A stretch of 64,000 nucleotides of DNA from Lactobacillus johnsonii ATCC 33200 (GCF_000159355.1 NZ_GG670121.1:181754-245753); one strand, 5' to 3'. Counted from the stretch's first letter, positions 8,404-18,460 are shown. The notes: a model not told the origin generated them from the sequence alone. Made by a program: numbers and translations.

Positions 8404-10602
8404 CTAATCTATTGCTTTAAAGTGATAAATATAGGCCTTGAAATCACCGTGTTCAACTGGATCATAAATTCCTAAATTCATCAATTCATCTCCGCCGTAT
8501 ACCTCATGAGTATTTTGATCTTCATAGTACTTTTCTGGGGCAAGTCCGACCATCTTGGTCTTAGTTAAATATGGCTGAGCACTTGCCATTACTTTAACTA
8601 CTGATAAAACAGCTTCAGTTTTATCTTTCGAAACAGTTTCCCAGGCACATTGATTACTGGTTTGAGCACTCTTTAACCGATAAAAAGTGCCATACTGAGT
8701 AACTTCTCTAATTTTTTTATATTCTGCCACCTGCTCTTTAACTGCTTGACGATCCTCTTTGCTCATCTTAGTTAAATCAAGTTCATAACCTAAATCACCC
8801 CACATTGCTACAATTCCACGTGTCTTAAATGGTGTAATTCGACCATTTTGTTCATTTGGACTAACTGAAACATGAGAAGTCATCATTGATTGTGGATAAG
8901 CTAAACTAGTACCATATTGAATACTTAATCTATCAATTGCGTCACTATCATCACTAGCCCAAATTTGTGGGTTGTAGTATGCCATACCAGCGTCAAAGCG
9001 TCCGCCTCCGCCAGAACAACCTTCAATTAATAGATCTGGATAAGAATTAACTAATCTTTCAAGCAAGTCATAGAGTCCTAAGACATAACGGTGGTAAGTT
9101 TCACCCTGTCTTGCAGCTGGTAAATCTGCTTCATAAATATCTGACAAGTGACGATTCATATCCCACTTGATATAATCAATCTTTCCTGATTCAAGAATTT
9201 TGTTCATTTGCTCAAAGATATTGTCACGAACTTCTTTTCTACCTAGATCAAGAACATATTGATTACGAGATGGACTTGGAGTTCTTCCTGGAACATGCAT
9301 TAAATAGTCAGGATGCTCTTGATATAAGTTTGAATCCATTGAAATCATTTCCGGTTCAAACCAAAGACCAAATTTTAATCCTTGTTCATGAACATAATCC
9401 GCAAAATGGTCTAATCCATGTGGGAATTTCTTTTCAAAAACACTCCAGTCTCCTAATGAAGAATTATCATCATCACGATGGCCAAACCAACCATCATCAA
9501 GAACAAACATTTCAATGCCCATTTCCTTCGCATCATCAACAATTGGCTTCAATTCTTCTTCGTCAAAATCAAAATAGGTAGCTTCCCAGTTATTTACTAA
9601 AATTGGTCGAACTTGATCTTTATACTTACTTCTAATAACACGATCATGAATTAAACTGTGGAATGCTTGACTCATCTTGTTCAAGCCTTGAGCAGAATAT
9701 GTCACCAATACTTCTGGAGTTTGGAAACTAGAATTTGGTGTTAGTTCCCAGCTAAAGTTGAAATCATCAATACCGATATTGACATGGGTTTGTGCAAATT
9801 GATCTTTTTCTACTTCAAATTTGTGATTACCGGAGTAAACAAAGGCAAAACCATAAGCATCCCCAGAAAATTCAGTAGTAGCTTTATCAACTAAAGCCAT
9901 AAATGGATTCATTTGATGACTAGAAGTACCACGATGACTAGAATAGACATGAATACCTTGATTAATTTCGCTACGTTCTACTCGTCTTTCATGTGCATGA
10001 GCACCAGGTAAGGTAATTGATTCAAAGTCACGGTCTACAAAGTCGATTTGCATTGAAGCAACTTTTTCAATGTTAACTGCTTTCTCACCCTCATTAACAA
10101 CTTTTACTGAGCGCGTGAGTACGGGGTAATCGCGATAAATTGTATAAGCTAATTTAAATTCAACTTTGCTCTTTTCATCAAGTAAATTGATAATTAAAGT
10201 TTCAGCTTCATCATTATTTTCAACAAAGGAATGTGGCAATCCTGCTAAATCTGGCTTACCTGCTACAATTTTATAATCTTGGTAAGTCAAAAATAGTGCG
10301 TTAGATCCATCCTTTTGGCGAACTACTGCTGCTGGAGTATGGTAATCCATTTCACCAGCTGTACTGTATTCTTTTGGTAAAGAATCACGTGAAAAAGTTC
10401 TATCTAGTGAGCCCGGTAAATTACCAGAAAAGCCTCGGTCTACTCGCGGATAGCGTAATTGCCCATGATATTGTTTAATTGTTTTACCAAAATACACGTG
10501 AGCAAGTGTATTTCCATCTTCAACTGCTAATAAGTATGAAATTTGATCATTATGTAAATGAAAAACTTTATTTTTTTTATCAAAATTAATTAGTTGGTTC
10601 AA
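8404..10602 (-). CDS. aga: Alpha-galactosidase, GH36
   Basis: A 732-residue cytoplasmic GH36 enzyme of normal length that hydrolyses terminal alpha-1,6-galactose from melibiose, raffinose and stachyose. It has an N-terminal beta-sandwich, then the TIM barrel with [23 protein letters not shown], the nucleophile motif [10 protein letters not shown] (about residue 480), [10 protein letters not shown] and the acid/base motif SDDSDAIDR (about residue 552). No signal peptide is seen, consistent with substrate import by the adjacent permease. The start overlaps the permease stop by 17 bases, suggesting translational coupling. Confidence 0.95.
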   Translation of the reverse strand: MNQLINFDKKNKVFHLHNDQISYLLAVEDGNTLAHVYFGKTIKQYHGQLRYPRVDRGFSGNLPGSLDRTFSRDSLPKEYSTAGEMDYHTPAAVVRQKDGSNALFLTYQDYKIVAGKPDLAGLPHSFVENNDEAETLIINLLDEKSKVEFKLAYTIYRDYPVLTRSVKVVNEGEKAVNIEKVASMQIDFVDRDFESITLPGAHAHERRVERSEINQGIHVYSSHRGTSSHQMNPFMALVDKATTEFSGDAYGFAFVYSGNHKFEVEKDQFAQTHVNIGIDDFNFSWELTPNSSFQTPEVLVTYSAQGLNKMSQAFHSLIHDRVIRSKYKDQVRPILVNNWEATYFDFDEEELKPIVDDAKEMGIEMFVLDDGWFGHRDDDNSSLGDWSVFEKKFPHGLDHFADYVHEQGLKFGLWFEPEMISMDSNLYQEHPDYLMHVPGRTPSPSRNQYVLDLGRKEVRDNIFEQMNKILESGKIDYIKWDMNRHLSDIYEADLPAARQGETYHRYVLGLYDLLERLVNSYPDLLIEGCSGGGGRFDAGMAYYNPQIWASDDSDAIDRLSIQYGTSLAYPQSMMTSHVSVSPNEQNGRITPFKTRGIVAMWGDLGYELDLTKMSKEDRQAVKEQVAEYKKIREVTQYGTFYRLKSAQTSNQCAWETVSKDKTEAVLSVVKVMASAQPYLTKTKMVGLAPEKYYEDQNTHEVYGGDELMNLGIYDPVEHGDFKAYIYHFKAID

Positions 10603-12547
10603 CTTCTCCGCCTCCTAATACTGGCTCTTCCTTCTTTACTTTTAATTCTAAAATATTATCTTCTGCTTGTACGGCTTGACCAGTTTTCGCCATTAAGTCA
10701 ATATCTGAAAACTTACCAGAATTTGTTACTATTACAATAACCGTGTCATCTAGACCAGCCTTTTTAATAGTAGGGTCCCAGAATTCAATTAATTCTTGGC
10801 CCTTCTTTACCCTTTGACCCTGTTCAACATATGATACAAATCCAGTTCCGTTTAGTTCTACCGTTCCAAGTCCAATATGAATTAATAGAACTACCCCGTT
10901 ATCACCAACTAGCCCAACTGCATGTCTTGTAGTAAAGACCTGTCTAACTGTCGCATCAAATGGAGCCAGGACCTTTCCATCACTTGGCTTAATTGCAAAG
11001 CCTTGTCCAACTGATCCAGATGAGAATGTTTTGTCATTAACCTGGTTTAAATTTATCAATTCACCAGAAATTGGAGTGGCAATGAGGACATCACTATCAA
11101 CATCATTATCACTATCCTTATCAAATTTCTTGCCCCAGGTCTTTTCAAGCTCAGCTACGATTTCTGCATGTTTCTTTTCACTTAAAATAACCTTACTTGC
11201 AAAAATTAAAATTGCAATTACAAGCATAACAGCAGGTACAGCGAACATCATTATTTTAAAATTAAGCTTACCAGCTGCTGTAATTGAAGAAGCAGTAGCA
11301 CCAGTAGTCATCCCAGCCATAATCGCAATTTGACCAACAACACCATTTGAAACGGCACCGCCAAACTTATCAATTAATGGACGAACAGACAACGCAAGTG
11401 ATTCGTCACGATGCCCAAGTTTTAACTGACCATATTCAACTGAGTCAGTAATAACCATTAAAACGATTAAAAATACCATTGGTTGTGGAAAGCCAAAAAT
11501 TGAGGCAGCAAGCAAAACCAGTGGTAAATTACTTCCAGCTACTGCAAATAATCCCATTCCACAAAGCATTACAGCTAAACAAGAAGTAAAGAGTGCCTTA
11601 CGACTCATTTTTTTAGATAAAAGTGGAAATAATGACGTCGCAATAATTCCTAAGAATACATTAATCGTTGAAAAAATAGAAAATGCTTTTGGCATTCCCA
11701 TAATATATGTAAAATAGTAAACTTCAAGAGATCCAGTAATATTAATTGCAACCCCATAGAATAAGTATGCAAGTGCAACCCACATTAATTGATCATTACC
11801 TGATAAAGCTTTAAAAATACCAATAATTCCCTTAGTATCTTTCTTATTTTTACGAATATCGCTGTTAACTTCTCTAGTAAATAAACCAACACACCATGCA
11901 GAAACAAATGCAATTGAGCAAATAATTGCTGCAAAAATGAACCAACCACGATCATCCCCCGTAGAAGTTGGACGGGCTGAGAAGTAGATAACAGCTGGCA
12001 TAACTAGAATTCCAACTAACCCACCACCAATAGTAGATCCTACACGAGCATAAGTAGCAGTTTTTTCTCGTTCTCTAGAATTAGTTGTTAAAGATGGAAG
12101 CATTGACCAAAAGCCAACATCTTTAAATGAATAAAAGATATCCATTGTGATGTATAGAACTGCAAAAACAATCATGTATAAGATTGCATTCTTTTGATAA
12201 AGTCCGCCTAAGTTAGTGAACAATATCAATAAAATCACAGCTGAAACGCTACCACCAACTACAACCCATGGTCTAAAATGGCCCCACTGGGTCTTAGTCC
12301 TGTCAATTGCATTTCCAATAAATGGATCAATAAATAATTCAACAATTCTTAACACCATGATAATCAATGTAACCATACTGATCATTCTGGCATCTTCAGC
12401 CGCATTACCTGTATTAAATAAATGCGAGGTAATAAACATAATTAAATATCCTGATAGTAATCCATAAAATGAATCATTACCAAATGCACCAAAACTGTAT
12501 GCTAGTCTAGCACCCAGTGACATTTTTCCCTGATCTTTATCTTTCAT
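10586..12547 (-). CDS. GPH sugar permease with C-terminal PTS IIA domain (raffinose/melibiose type)
   Basis: A 653-residue fusion. Residues about 1-460 are a 12-segment glycoside-pentoside-hexuronide cation symporter, with the FIDPFIGNAIDRTKTQWGHFRPW-type motif near the first loop. The last about 150 residues are a IIA-glucose-like domain. The phosphorylatable histidine lies in LLIHIGLGTVELNG, so HPr-dependent phosphorylation could modulate transport as in streptococcal LacS. It is the first gene of an operon with alpha-galactosidase and sucrose phosphorylase, so the likely cargo is raffinose-family sugars or melibiose. The promoter lies in the gap shared with the AraC regulator. Confidence 0.9.
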   Translation of the reverse strand: MKDKDQGKMSLGARLAYSFGAFGNDSFYGLLSGYLIMFITSHLFNTGNAAEDARMISMVTLIIMVLRIVELFIDPFIGNAIDRTKTQWGHFRPWVVVGGSVSAVILLILFTNLGGLYQKNAILYMIVFAVLYITMDIFYSFKDVGFWSMLPSLTTNSREREKTATYARVGSTIGGGLVGILVMPAVIYFSARPTSTGDDRGWFIFAAIICSIAFVSAWCVGLFTREVNSDIRKNKKDTKGIIGIFKALSGNDQLMWVALAYLFYGVAINITGSLEVYYFTYIMGMPKAFSIFSTINVFLGIIATSLFPLLSKKMSRKALFTSCLAVMLCGMGLFAVAGSNLPLVLLAASIFGFPQPMVFLIVLMVITDSVEYGQLKLGHRDESLALSVRPLIDKFGGAVSNGVVGQIAIMAGMTTGATASSITAAGKLNFKIMMFAVPAVMLVIAILIFASKVILSEKKHAEIVAELEKTWGKKFDKDSDNDVDSDVLIATPISGELINLNQVNDKTFSSGSVGQGFAIKPSDGKVLAPFDATVRQVFTTRHAVGLVGDNGVVLLIHIGLGTVELNGTGFVSYVEQGQRVKKGQELIEFWDPTIKKAGLDDTVIVIVTNSGKFSDIDLMAKTGQAVQAEDNILELKVKKEEPVLGGGEVEPTN

Positions 12548-12603
12548 AATCTTCCCTCTTTTAGTTTTTTGTATTCGCTTTCAACAATATTTATTATGCA
12601 TAA

Positions 12604-12647
12604 TGTATGCGCTTTACAAAATAGCTAGATTAAGTCAGATTATGTCA
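12604..12647. promoter_or_regulatory. CcpA-like box and tandem AraC-type half-sites
   Basis: In the gap between the permease and the divergent AraC gene lies TGTATGCGCTTTACA (12604-12618). This is a 15-base near-palindrome close to a catabolite-responsive element but one base longer than the 14-base consensus. Directly beside it GATTAAGTCA (12628-12637) and GATTATGTCA (12638-12647) form a head-to-tail repeat, the usual layout for an AraC-family activator site. Binding is inference. Confidence 0.6.
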
Positions 12648-12768
12648 ATTTGTTTTTAATCATAATGATATGTTTTACCGTAAAAGTGGTATCATTATAA
12701 GTACTAAATATATTTTTGAAAACATATATCCATCATTAACATGGGAATTTGATAAGAGGATAAGAGCA

Positions 12769-13596
12769 ATGAATGGTGAATATCATACATTAAACAATCA
12801 CAGTATTGAGACTAAAGTTTTATTTTTTGGACAAGAAAATTGTCTTCCAAACTACTTTTTCAAGGGTAATAATGTCCGTAACAACTATGTCATTCACTAT
12901 ATTCAATCAGGTAAAGGAACCTTTTCGGTAGCTAATCACCATGCTGTGAACTTAAAAGCTGGCGATATTTTCCTTCTTCCAAAGGATATACCTTGTTTTT
13001 ATCAAGCTGACGGCACTGAACCCTGGTCATACTTCTGGATTGGTTTTTCAGGTGTAAAAATCAAGGGATTACTAGACAATTCTAAGTTGACTAAAAAATA
13101 TTATTTACGTCAGCTTCAAACAAGTGAAACTTACGAAAGCCTAAAACAACTTTTCGATTCACTTCACTACCGTAGTTCCCTTGCTAGCGATGTATTAATT
13201 GAGTCATTAATCTATACATTCTTTTACCACTTAATCACCGAATATCCTGCTGAATTAAATTCTAAAGCTAAAAACGCTAATGAAGAATTGCGTCTAGCGG
13301 TTAATTATTTAGAACAAAATTCTGCTAATTCTACTTGTACAATTAGTGCTCTATGTAATGATCTCGACCTATCTCGAAGCTACTTATACAGCATTTTTAA
13401 GAAAAATCTGAACCTTTCTCCACAAGCATTTCTTACCCAATTACGGATGGAAAAAGCGAAAGAAAAACTATTAAACAGTAATTACGCTATTCAGCAAATT
13501 GCAAATATTACCGGGTATACGGATGCCTTTACTTTTTCAAAAGCTTTTAAACGCTATACTGGCCTTAGTCCCAAATACTATCGAGAAAAGCATTAA
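12769..13596 (+). CDS. AraC-family regulator of the raffinose-type operon (MsmR/RafR-like)
   Basis: The 275-residue protein has an N-terminal cupin sensor domain (VIHYIQSGKGTFSVANHH, LKAGDIFLLPKDIPCFYQAD). The C-terminal region has two helix-turn-helix motifs ending FTFSKAFKRYTGLSPKYYREK. It is probably an alpha-galactoside-responsive activator of the divergent operon. I start it at the ATG at 12769 because GAGG precedes it by 9-10 bases. The in-frame ATG at 12670 lacks a ribosome site, and a likely promoter (TTTACC, 16 bases, TATAAG) overlaps it. The longer version of 308 residues cannot be excluded. Confidence 0.87.
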   Translation: MNGEYHTLNNHSIETKVLFFGQENCLPNYFFKGNNVRNNYVIHYIQSGKGTFSVANHHAVNLKAGDIFLLPKDIPCFYQADGTEPWSYFWIGFSGVKIKGLLDNSKLTKKYYLRQLQTSETYESLKQLFDSLHYRSSLASDVLIESLIYTFFYHLITEYPAELNSKAKNANEELRLAVNYLEQNSANSTCTISALCNDLDLSRSYLYSIFKKNLNLSPQAFLTQLRMEKAKEKLLNSNYAIQQIANITGYTDAFTFSKAFKRYTGLSPKYYREKH

Positions 13597-13673
13597 CTAG
13601 TGCCAGATTATTTCCTAAGACCTTACATTTTCGCGTACAATAGTAAGTAAAGAATTCAGAAAGGATTTTATTT

Positions 13674-15089
13674 ATGAAACCAACCGAATGTACTACTATC
13701 TTAGTCGGAAAAGATGCAACTATTGATGGTTCAACAATGATAGCTCGTAGTGAAGATGGCGGCCGTACTATTATTCCTGAGCGATTTGATGTAGTAATGG
13801 CAGCTGATCAACCTAAACACTACGAAAGCGTAATTAGTCATCAAAAGATCGACGATGAAGATCTTCTCCCTAATCCTCTTCGCTATACTAGTGCACCTGA
13901 CGCATCAGGTGAAAATGGAATTTGGGCTGCTGCTGGTATTAATTCAGATAATATTGCTATGACTGCAACTGAAACTATTACCACTAATTCAAGAATTCAA
14001 GGTATTGATCCCCTCCTTGAAAAAGGGGGTCTAGGCGAAGAAGACTTCGTGACTCTAACTTTGCCATATATTCATTCTGCCTATGAAGGTGTAGAACGCG
14101 TAGGCTATCTCCTTGAAAAGTATGGTACTTACGAAATGAACGGAATGGCTTTTTCTGATAAAAACGAAATTTGGTACCTTGAAACTATTGGTGGCCACCA
14201 CTGGGCAGCTCGCCGTATTCCAGATGATGCATACGTAATTGCTCCTAACCGTCTAAATATCGATGAATTTTATTTTGATAATGATGATTTTGCTTCATCA
14301 GAAGATTTAAAAGATTTAATTGAAGAATACCACTTAAATCCAGACCTTGAGGGCTATAACTTGCGTCATATCTTCGGCTCCTCAACAATTAAAGATGCGC
14401 ACTACAATAATCCACGTGCTTGGTATATCCATAACTATTTTGATCCTAATTTTGGTGGCGAGCCAAGTGATCAAGATCAACCATTCATTTGCCACGCAAA
14501 TCGCAAGATTAGTATTGAAGACATTAAATGGGCTGAAAGTTCTCACTATCAAGATACTCCTTTTGATGCATATGGAGATCAAGGTACAGCTGAACAAAAG
14601 AAGACCTTCCGTCCAATTGGTATTAATAGAAACTTTGAAACTCATATTTTACAAATTAGAAATGACGTTCCAGAAGAAATTGCCGGTGTTCAATGGTTAG
14701 CATTCGGACCAAATACTTTTAACAGCATGGTTCCTTTCTACACTAATATCACTACCACTCCAGCAAGCTTCCAGACTGGTCCTAAATTCGATTTAAATAA
14801 GATCTTCTGGTTGAATAAACTAACTGCTCAATTAGGTGATACTAATTTCCGTGTTTATGGTGAATTAGAAGCCGATTTTGAACAAAAGAGTCTTGCTCAA
14901 TGCCATAAAATTCAACATGAAACTGATAAAGAAATTGAAAACTACTCTGGCAATGAACTCCAAGATAAGCTGAACAAAGCAAATCAAAAAATGGCCGATA
15001 CAGTTTACAATAATACTGTTGAATTACTAGGAAATATGGTTAACGAAGGTCACGGCTTAATGACCTTAAAATATGACTTACTTGATTAG
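13674..15089 (+). CDS. pepD: C69-family dipeptidase
   Basis: A 471-residue peptidase of family C69 (PepD type), which cleaves dipeptides in the cytoplasm. Cys6 in MKPTECTTILVGKDATIDGS is the expected N-terminal nucleophile exposed after removal of the short leader, an Ntn-hydrolase mechanism. The MIARSEDGG, NMAM-like NEIWYLET and FICHANRKIS blocks are typical. AAAGG precedes the ATG by 9 bases. It stands alone with its own terminator. Lactobacilli carry several paralogues, so the exact family member is not assigned. Confidence 0.9.
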   Translation: MKPTECTTILVGKDATIDGSTMIARSEDGGRTIIPERFDVVMAADQPKHYESVISHQKIDDEDLLPNPLRYTSAPDASGENGIWAAAGINSDNIAMTATETITTNSRIQGIDPLLEKGGLGEEDFVTLTLPYIHSAYEGVERVGYLLEKYGTYEMNGMAFSDKNEIWYLETIGGHHWAARRIPDDAYVIAPNRLNIDEFYFDNDDFASSEDLKDLIEEYHLNPDLEGYNLRHIFGSSTIKDAHYNNPRAWYIHNYFDPNFGGEPSDQDQPFICHANRKISIEDIKWAESSHYQDTPFDAYGDQGTAEQKKTFRPIGINRNFETHILQIRNDVPEEIAGVQWLAFGPNTFNSMVPFYTNITTTPASFQTGPKFDLNKIFWLNKLTAQLGDTNFRVYGELEADFEQKSLAQCHKIQHETDKEIENYSGNELQDKLNKANQKMADTVYNNTVELLGNMVNEGHGLMTLKYDLLD

Positions 15090-15107
15090 GCGAAAATAAA
15101 TACATAC

Positions 15108-15147
15108 AAAGATGCATAGAAGTATATACTTCTGTGCATCTTTTTTT
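15108..15147 (+). terminator. Terminator of pepD
   Basis: A stem of AAAGATGCA with its exact partner, extended by a second short stem of five or six pairs inside, is followed by seven Ts. Confidence 0.85.
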
Positions 15148-15228
15148 ATCCAAAATTAATGACAAAGAGAAAAAAATAATAACTATTTGCTATAATATAC
15201 TTACTAATTATTAGCAAGAAGGATAAAA

Positions 15229-15987
15229 ATGATACATAACAAAACTATTGATACACAATTAAATCACCGTTCAATTCGAAAATTTAAAGATACAACTTTA
15301 AATAAGGAACAATTGGAAACTTTATACTCAGTTTTTGCACAAACTCCAACTAGTATGTTTATGCAAAATGCTAGCTTGATACATATTATTGATCCTGAGC
15401 AAAAGAAAAAAATTAGAGAACTATGTAATCAAAAATATGTTGGTGCAGAAGGTGATTTATTCATCTTTGTCGTTGATTTATATCGTAATCAACAAATTAG
15501 AAAACAACTTGGCACGGATGATGGTCGTGTGCATACTACTGATATCTTTTTCCAAGCAATGGAAGATACCTTACTTGCCTACCAAAATGTCGCTAATGCC
15601 GTAGAAAGTATGGATTTAGGCTACGTACCACTTGGAACAGTTAATGATCATCCACTTGAAATGCTTAAGACACTTGATTTACCTAAATTGACTTTCCCAG
15701 TATTAGGGATGCAAGTTGGCGTGCCTGATCAAAAGCCACAATTAAAACCACGTTTACCATTAAAATTCACTTGTTTTGAAGGAAAATATGATAAGGACTT
15801 CAATGTAAAAGAATTACGTGACTATGACAAAGTAGTTACTACTTACTATGATTTACGTGATTCAAATCGTTGTATTGATTCATTTACTAAACAAATCACT
15901 GGCGCTAAGCTAGATAATCATAAAACTGATCGTGACGAATTGCCTGAAGAACTGCATAAACAAGAGCTTTGCTTAGACTGGAAGTAA
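15229..15987 (+). CDS. NfrA-like NADPH-dependent FMN nitroreductase
   Basis: A 252-residue flavin oxidoreductase of the nitroreductase superfamily. The N-terminal LNHRSIRKFKD motif (about residues 12-22) supplies the FMN phosphate arginines. The FAQTPTSMFMQNASLIHI block and the GYVPLGTVNDHP segment match FRP/NfrA-type enzymes that reduce flavins, nitro compounds or disulfides with NADPH. The substrate in vivo is unknown. It is monocistronic, with an AAGAAGGA site before the ATG and its own terminator. Confidence 0.85.
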   Translation: MIHNKTIDTQLNHRSIRKFKDTTLNKEQLETLYSVFAQTPTSMFMQNASLIHIIDPEQKKKIRELCNQKYVGAEGDLFIFVVDLYRNQQIRKQLGTDDGRVHTTDIFFQAMEDTLLAYQNVANAVESMDLGYVPLGTVNDHPLEMLKTLDLPKLTFPVLGMQVGVPDQKPQLKPRLPLKFTCFEGKYDKDFNVKELRDYDKVVTTYYDLRDSNRCIDSFTKQITGAKLDNHKTDRDELPEELHKQELCLDWK

Positions 15988-15994
15988 AAATATT

Positions 15995-16025
15995 AGAATC
16001 GGATCAAATGATTCGGTTCTTTTTC
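15995..16025 (+). terminator. Terminator of the NfrA-like gene
   Basis: A 12-bp stem with two G-T pairs and a 2-4 base loop is followed by a T-rich run, 8 bases after the stop codon. Confidence 0.8.
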
Positions 16026-16033
16026 TTTCTAAA

Positions 16034-16069
16034 AATAAAAAGTGAGAAGAAAATAATTTCTTCTCACTT
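16034..16069 (-). terminator. Terminator of the HBN1-like nitroreductase
   Basis: A 13-bp perfect stem (16040-16052 with 16057-16069) and a 4-base loop are followed on the minus strand by a T-rich tract. Confidence 0.8.
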
Positions 16070-16133
16070 CACTTGTTTGTTCAAATTTATCAGTATCTTA
16101 ACCTAACGAAATTACTTGAAAAAATGTATTTTA

Positions 16134-16736
16134 TTATTTAATCAACTTAAATACTTCATTTTCATCAAGATAATCTTTCTCACCAGCTGGAGCTTCAATA
16201 GAGCCAAATGGCATTTGTGCACGAAGTTTCCATTCTTTAGGTAAATCAAAGGCTTCATGAATTGCATCATCAATTAATGGATTGTAATGCTGCAAACTTG
16301 CACCAATATTTTGTTCAGCTAAAGCAGCCCAAACAGCTTGTTGTGCTCCGCCAATGCCTTGTTCTGCCCAGTCAGCAAAATTATCTGCATACAGAGGAAA
16401 ATCTCTTTCTAACTTTTCCACAATTGCTGTATCAGTTAGGAAAAGAATTGTGCCAAATCCAGCTCTAAAAGTAGCAATTTTTTCTTTTGTTTTAGCAAAG
16501 GCTTCTTCGTCAAGTACCTCAGATTTTAATCTGTCTTCAACAATGTCCCATACCTTATTTGAAGCTTTTCCAAATAAAACAACTGTACGCACAGTTTGAC
16601 TGTTAAAAGCAGTTGGAGAATTGCGAACCGTATCCTTAATCAAAGTATAAATGTCCTCAGGAGTTTCTTTTACATTATCCCCAAGTGCATAAATTGAACG
16701 ACGTTTTGCTAATAAATTATTAAATTCCGTTTTCAT
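16134..16736 (-). CDS. Nitroreductase family protein (HBN1-like)
   Basis: A 200-residue flavoprotein of the fungal-HBN1-like nitroreductase group. The LAKRRSIYALGDN start gives the FMN arginine pair, SPTAFNSQTVRTVVLFG is the conserved FMN and dimer segment, and GIGGAQQAVWAALAEQNIGASLQHYNP is the second FMN region. Such enzymes reduce nitro compounds or quinones. A divergent HxlR regulator lies 150 bases away, so induction by a reactive or aromatic compound is plausible. Confidence 0.85.
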   Translation of the reverse strand: MKTEFNNLLAKRRSIYALGDNVKETPEDIYTLIKDTVRNSPTAFNSQTVRTVVLFGKASNKVWDIVEDRLKSEVLDEEAFAKTKEKIATFRAGFGTILFLTDTAIVEKLERDFPLYADNFADWAEQGIGGAQQAVWAALAEQNIGASLQHYNPLIDDAIHEAFDLPKEWKLRAQMPFGSIEAPAGEKDYLDENEVFKLIK

Positions 16737-16885
16737 GCTTGTACCTCTCTATTTACAAAATAAGTTTTACAAGTTAATGTATTTATATATTTCACTTACT
16801 TATAGTAACTTGCTTTTAAAAAGTAACAAGACGTGAATTTATTTTCACCTAGTCACAATTTATTCACCAGAAAGGAATGTTATTA

Positions 16886-17206
16886 ATGGAAAAACTATCT
16901 GCTTCTAGTTGCTCACTAGAAAATACCGTAAGTATAATTGCCGGAAAGTGGAAAAGTGTTATCATTTACTATCTATTGCAAAGAAAAGTGTGCCGTTTTA
17001 GCGAATTACAGAAATTAATTCCTGACTGCTCTAAAAGAATGTTAGCTCTCCAATTAAAAGATTTAGAAAAAGCAAAAATTATTAACAAGAAAGTTTATCC
17101 GGTAGTTCCTCCTAAAACTGAATATTCCTTGACTGATTTAGGAAAGACACTCTTTCCAGTTATTAAGGCGATGGATGATTGGGGCGCAAACTACCATAAT
17201 TCTTAA
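16886..17206 (+). CDS. HxlR-family transcriptional regulator
   Basis: A 106-residue winged-helix protein. The conserved CSLENTVSIIAGKWKSVIIYYLL block and the FSELQKLIPDCSKRMLALQLKDLE recognition region are typical of HxlR/MarR-like regulators that sense redox or aromatic stress. An N-terminal Cys lies before the helix-turn-helix. The start is ATG 16886, because AAAGGA (16871-16876) directly abuts the earlier ATG at 16877 and is 9 bases before 16886. It probably controls the divergent nitroreductase. Its stop is adjacent to the stop of the convergent pseudogene, with no terminator between. Confidence 0.87.
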   Translation: MEKLSASSCSLENTVSIIAGKWKSVIIYYLLQRKVCRFSELQKLIPDCSKRMLALQLKDLEKAKIINKKVYPVVPPKTEYSLTDLGKTLFPVIKAMDDWGANYHNS

Positions 17207-17659
17207 TTACTTACTAGCCTTAGGTGGACGAAGAGCGCCGCGTTTAATCGTGATTGGTAAATCCTTTAAAGCCCCATAAACCTTTTCAAGTTCAGCCATA
17301 ACCTCTTTTTCATCTAATCCTTTTTCCTTGATAACTTCAGAGGCCGCTTTAGCATAGTTACGTTTAAATTTTGCATTCACTTCATTCCAGTTAACTGATG
17401 CAAAATTATCAGCTAATTTTTGATCAAAGGATATTTTCCCTTGCAACATCAAAACTGCAATTATCGGATACCATGCATAACCTTGCTAATAAGTCGCATT
17501 GTCATTTGAATGGTAAATGTTATCCTCCCAGCTTACCGTATAGGTCTTTGCACCATTTGATGAGGTAACCAAAGCTTCATTATTTTTTAATTCCACATGT
17601 TTATCCACAATTGCTGTGTAAGCTTCTAAAATTTTTTGAATTGGTGGCATCTTTTTCAT
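17207..17659 (-). pseudogene. Conserved-type hypothetical protein interrupted by an in-frame TAG
   Basis: The frame opens at an ATG (17659) preceded by GGAGGG. It encodes 57 residues (MKKMPPIQKILEAYTAIVD and on), then meets TAG at 17486-17488. The same frame continues without further stops for 92 codons (QGYAWYPIIAVLMLQGK to the C-terminus RPPKASK), ending at 17207. Both halves have protein-like composition. One nonsense change splitting a 150-codon gene is therefore the simplest reading. The product family is unknown to me. The stop is followed by CAA, a context known to leak in some systems, so low readthrough is possible. Confidence 0.7.
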
Positions 17660-17745
17660 TAACTTTCCCTCCAATTTTCATTTAAATTTACTTTACTCAA
17701 TAAATATAAGATAATTAGTCATAACTATTATCTTAGGATTTTTTT

Positions 17746-18456
17746 ATGAAAAATATTAGTAAAAAGTTCGCCTTAATTTTTATGCTGCTCTCTCTTGGAC
17801 TGACTCTTTCAGCTTGCAGCATTATTATCTCTAACAACAATAAACCGGAAATTAAAACTACTATTAGTAATCAAGGTTTTAATCAACTAAAAGTCTCTGT
17901 TACTGCAACAGACATTTCTGTTAAATATGGCGATAAATATAACGTTAAATACGAAGGGCCTAAGAATTTAAAGCCTACTGTTAGCAGAAAGAATGGTAGT
18001 CTAACAATTAAGCAATCAGCCTCTGGTATTCACCGCATTAACGGAGATCCTACTATCACTATTACCGTACCAAAACACCTATTGAAGAGTTTAAATCTTT
18101 CAACAGATGATGGTAATATTGAAGTGGAAAACATTGCTACCACAAATCCTATTTCTTTGAATACTGATGATGGAGATATTGATATTAACAATTTAAAATC
18201 TCCAAGTGGAAAAATTGATACCAGCGATGGAGATATCACTATCAACAAATTAAATAGTAAAAATGGCTTTAAGATAAACACAGATGATGGCGATATTCAT
18301 ATCTCTATGTCTAATTTTAGTGGCTATAACCTTAATGTAGATGATGGGGACATCAAAGTTAAAGGTGATTCATCTAGCGATACTTTTACACAGAATAAAA
18401 ATAGCACTAATGTATTAACAGCTTCTACACAAGATGGAGATATCAAAATTAAATAG
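17746..18456 (+). CDS. DUF4097-type beta-helix lipoprotein
   Basis: The 236-residue protein starts with a lipoprotein signal peptide ending LTLSACS, with Cys24 as the lipid site. The mature part has repeated short strands built around TDDGNIEV, NTDDGDIDI, DTSDGDITI, NTDDGDIHI and NVDDGDIKV, spaced about 20 residues apart. This is the regular ladder of DUF4097/LiaG-like adhesin-type beta-helix proteins. It should be anchored outside the membrane. The function is unknown; relatives often sit near envelope stress genes, which is not the case here. Confidence 0.85.
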   Translation: MKNISKKFALIFMLLSLGLTLSACSIIISNNNKPEIKTTISNQGFNQLKVSVTATDISVKYGDKYNVKYEGPKNLKPTVSRKNGSLTIKQSASGIHRINGDPTITITVPKHLLKSLNLSTDDGNIEVENIATTNPISLNTDDGDIDINNLKSPSGKIDTSDGDITINKLNSKNGFKINTDDGDIHISMSNFSGYNLNVDDGDIKVKGDSSSDTFTQNKNSTNVLTASTQDGDIKIK

Positions 18457-18460
18457 AATA

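Noticed and set aside
12670-12768. Longer AraC reading frame starting at 12670
   Set aside because: The likely promoter overlaps this part and no ribosome site precedes it; the ATG at 12769 has GAGG and gives the normal family length.
16737-16885. HxlR operator in the divergent nitroreductase gap
   Set aside because: AGTAAC-type repeats occur, but the region is so AT-rich that I cannot distinguish an operator from chance.
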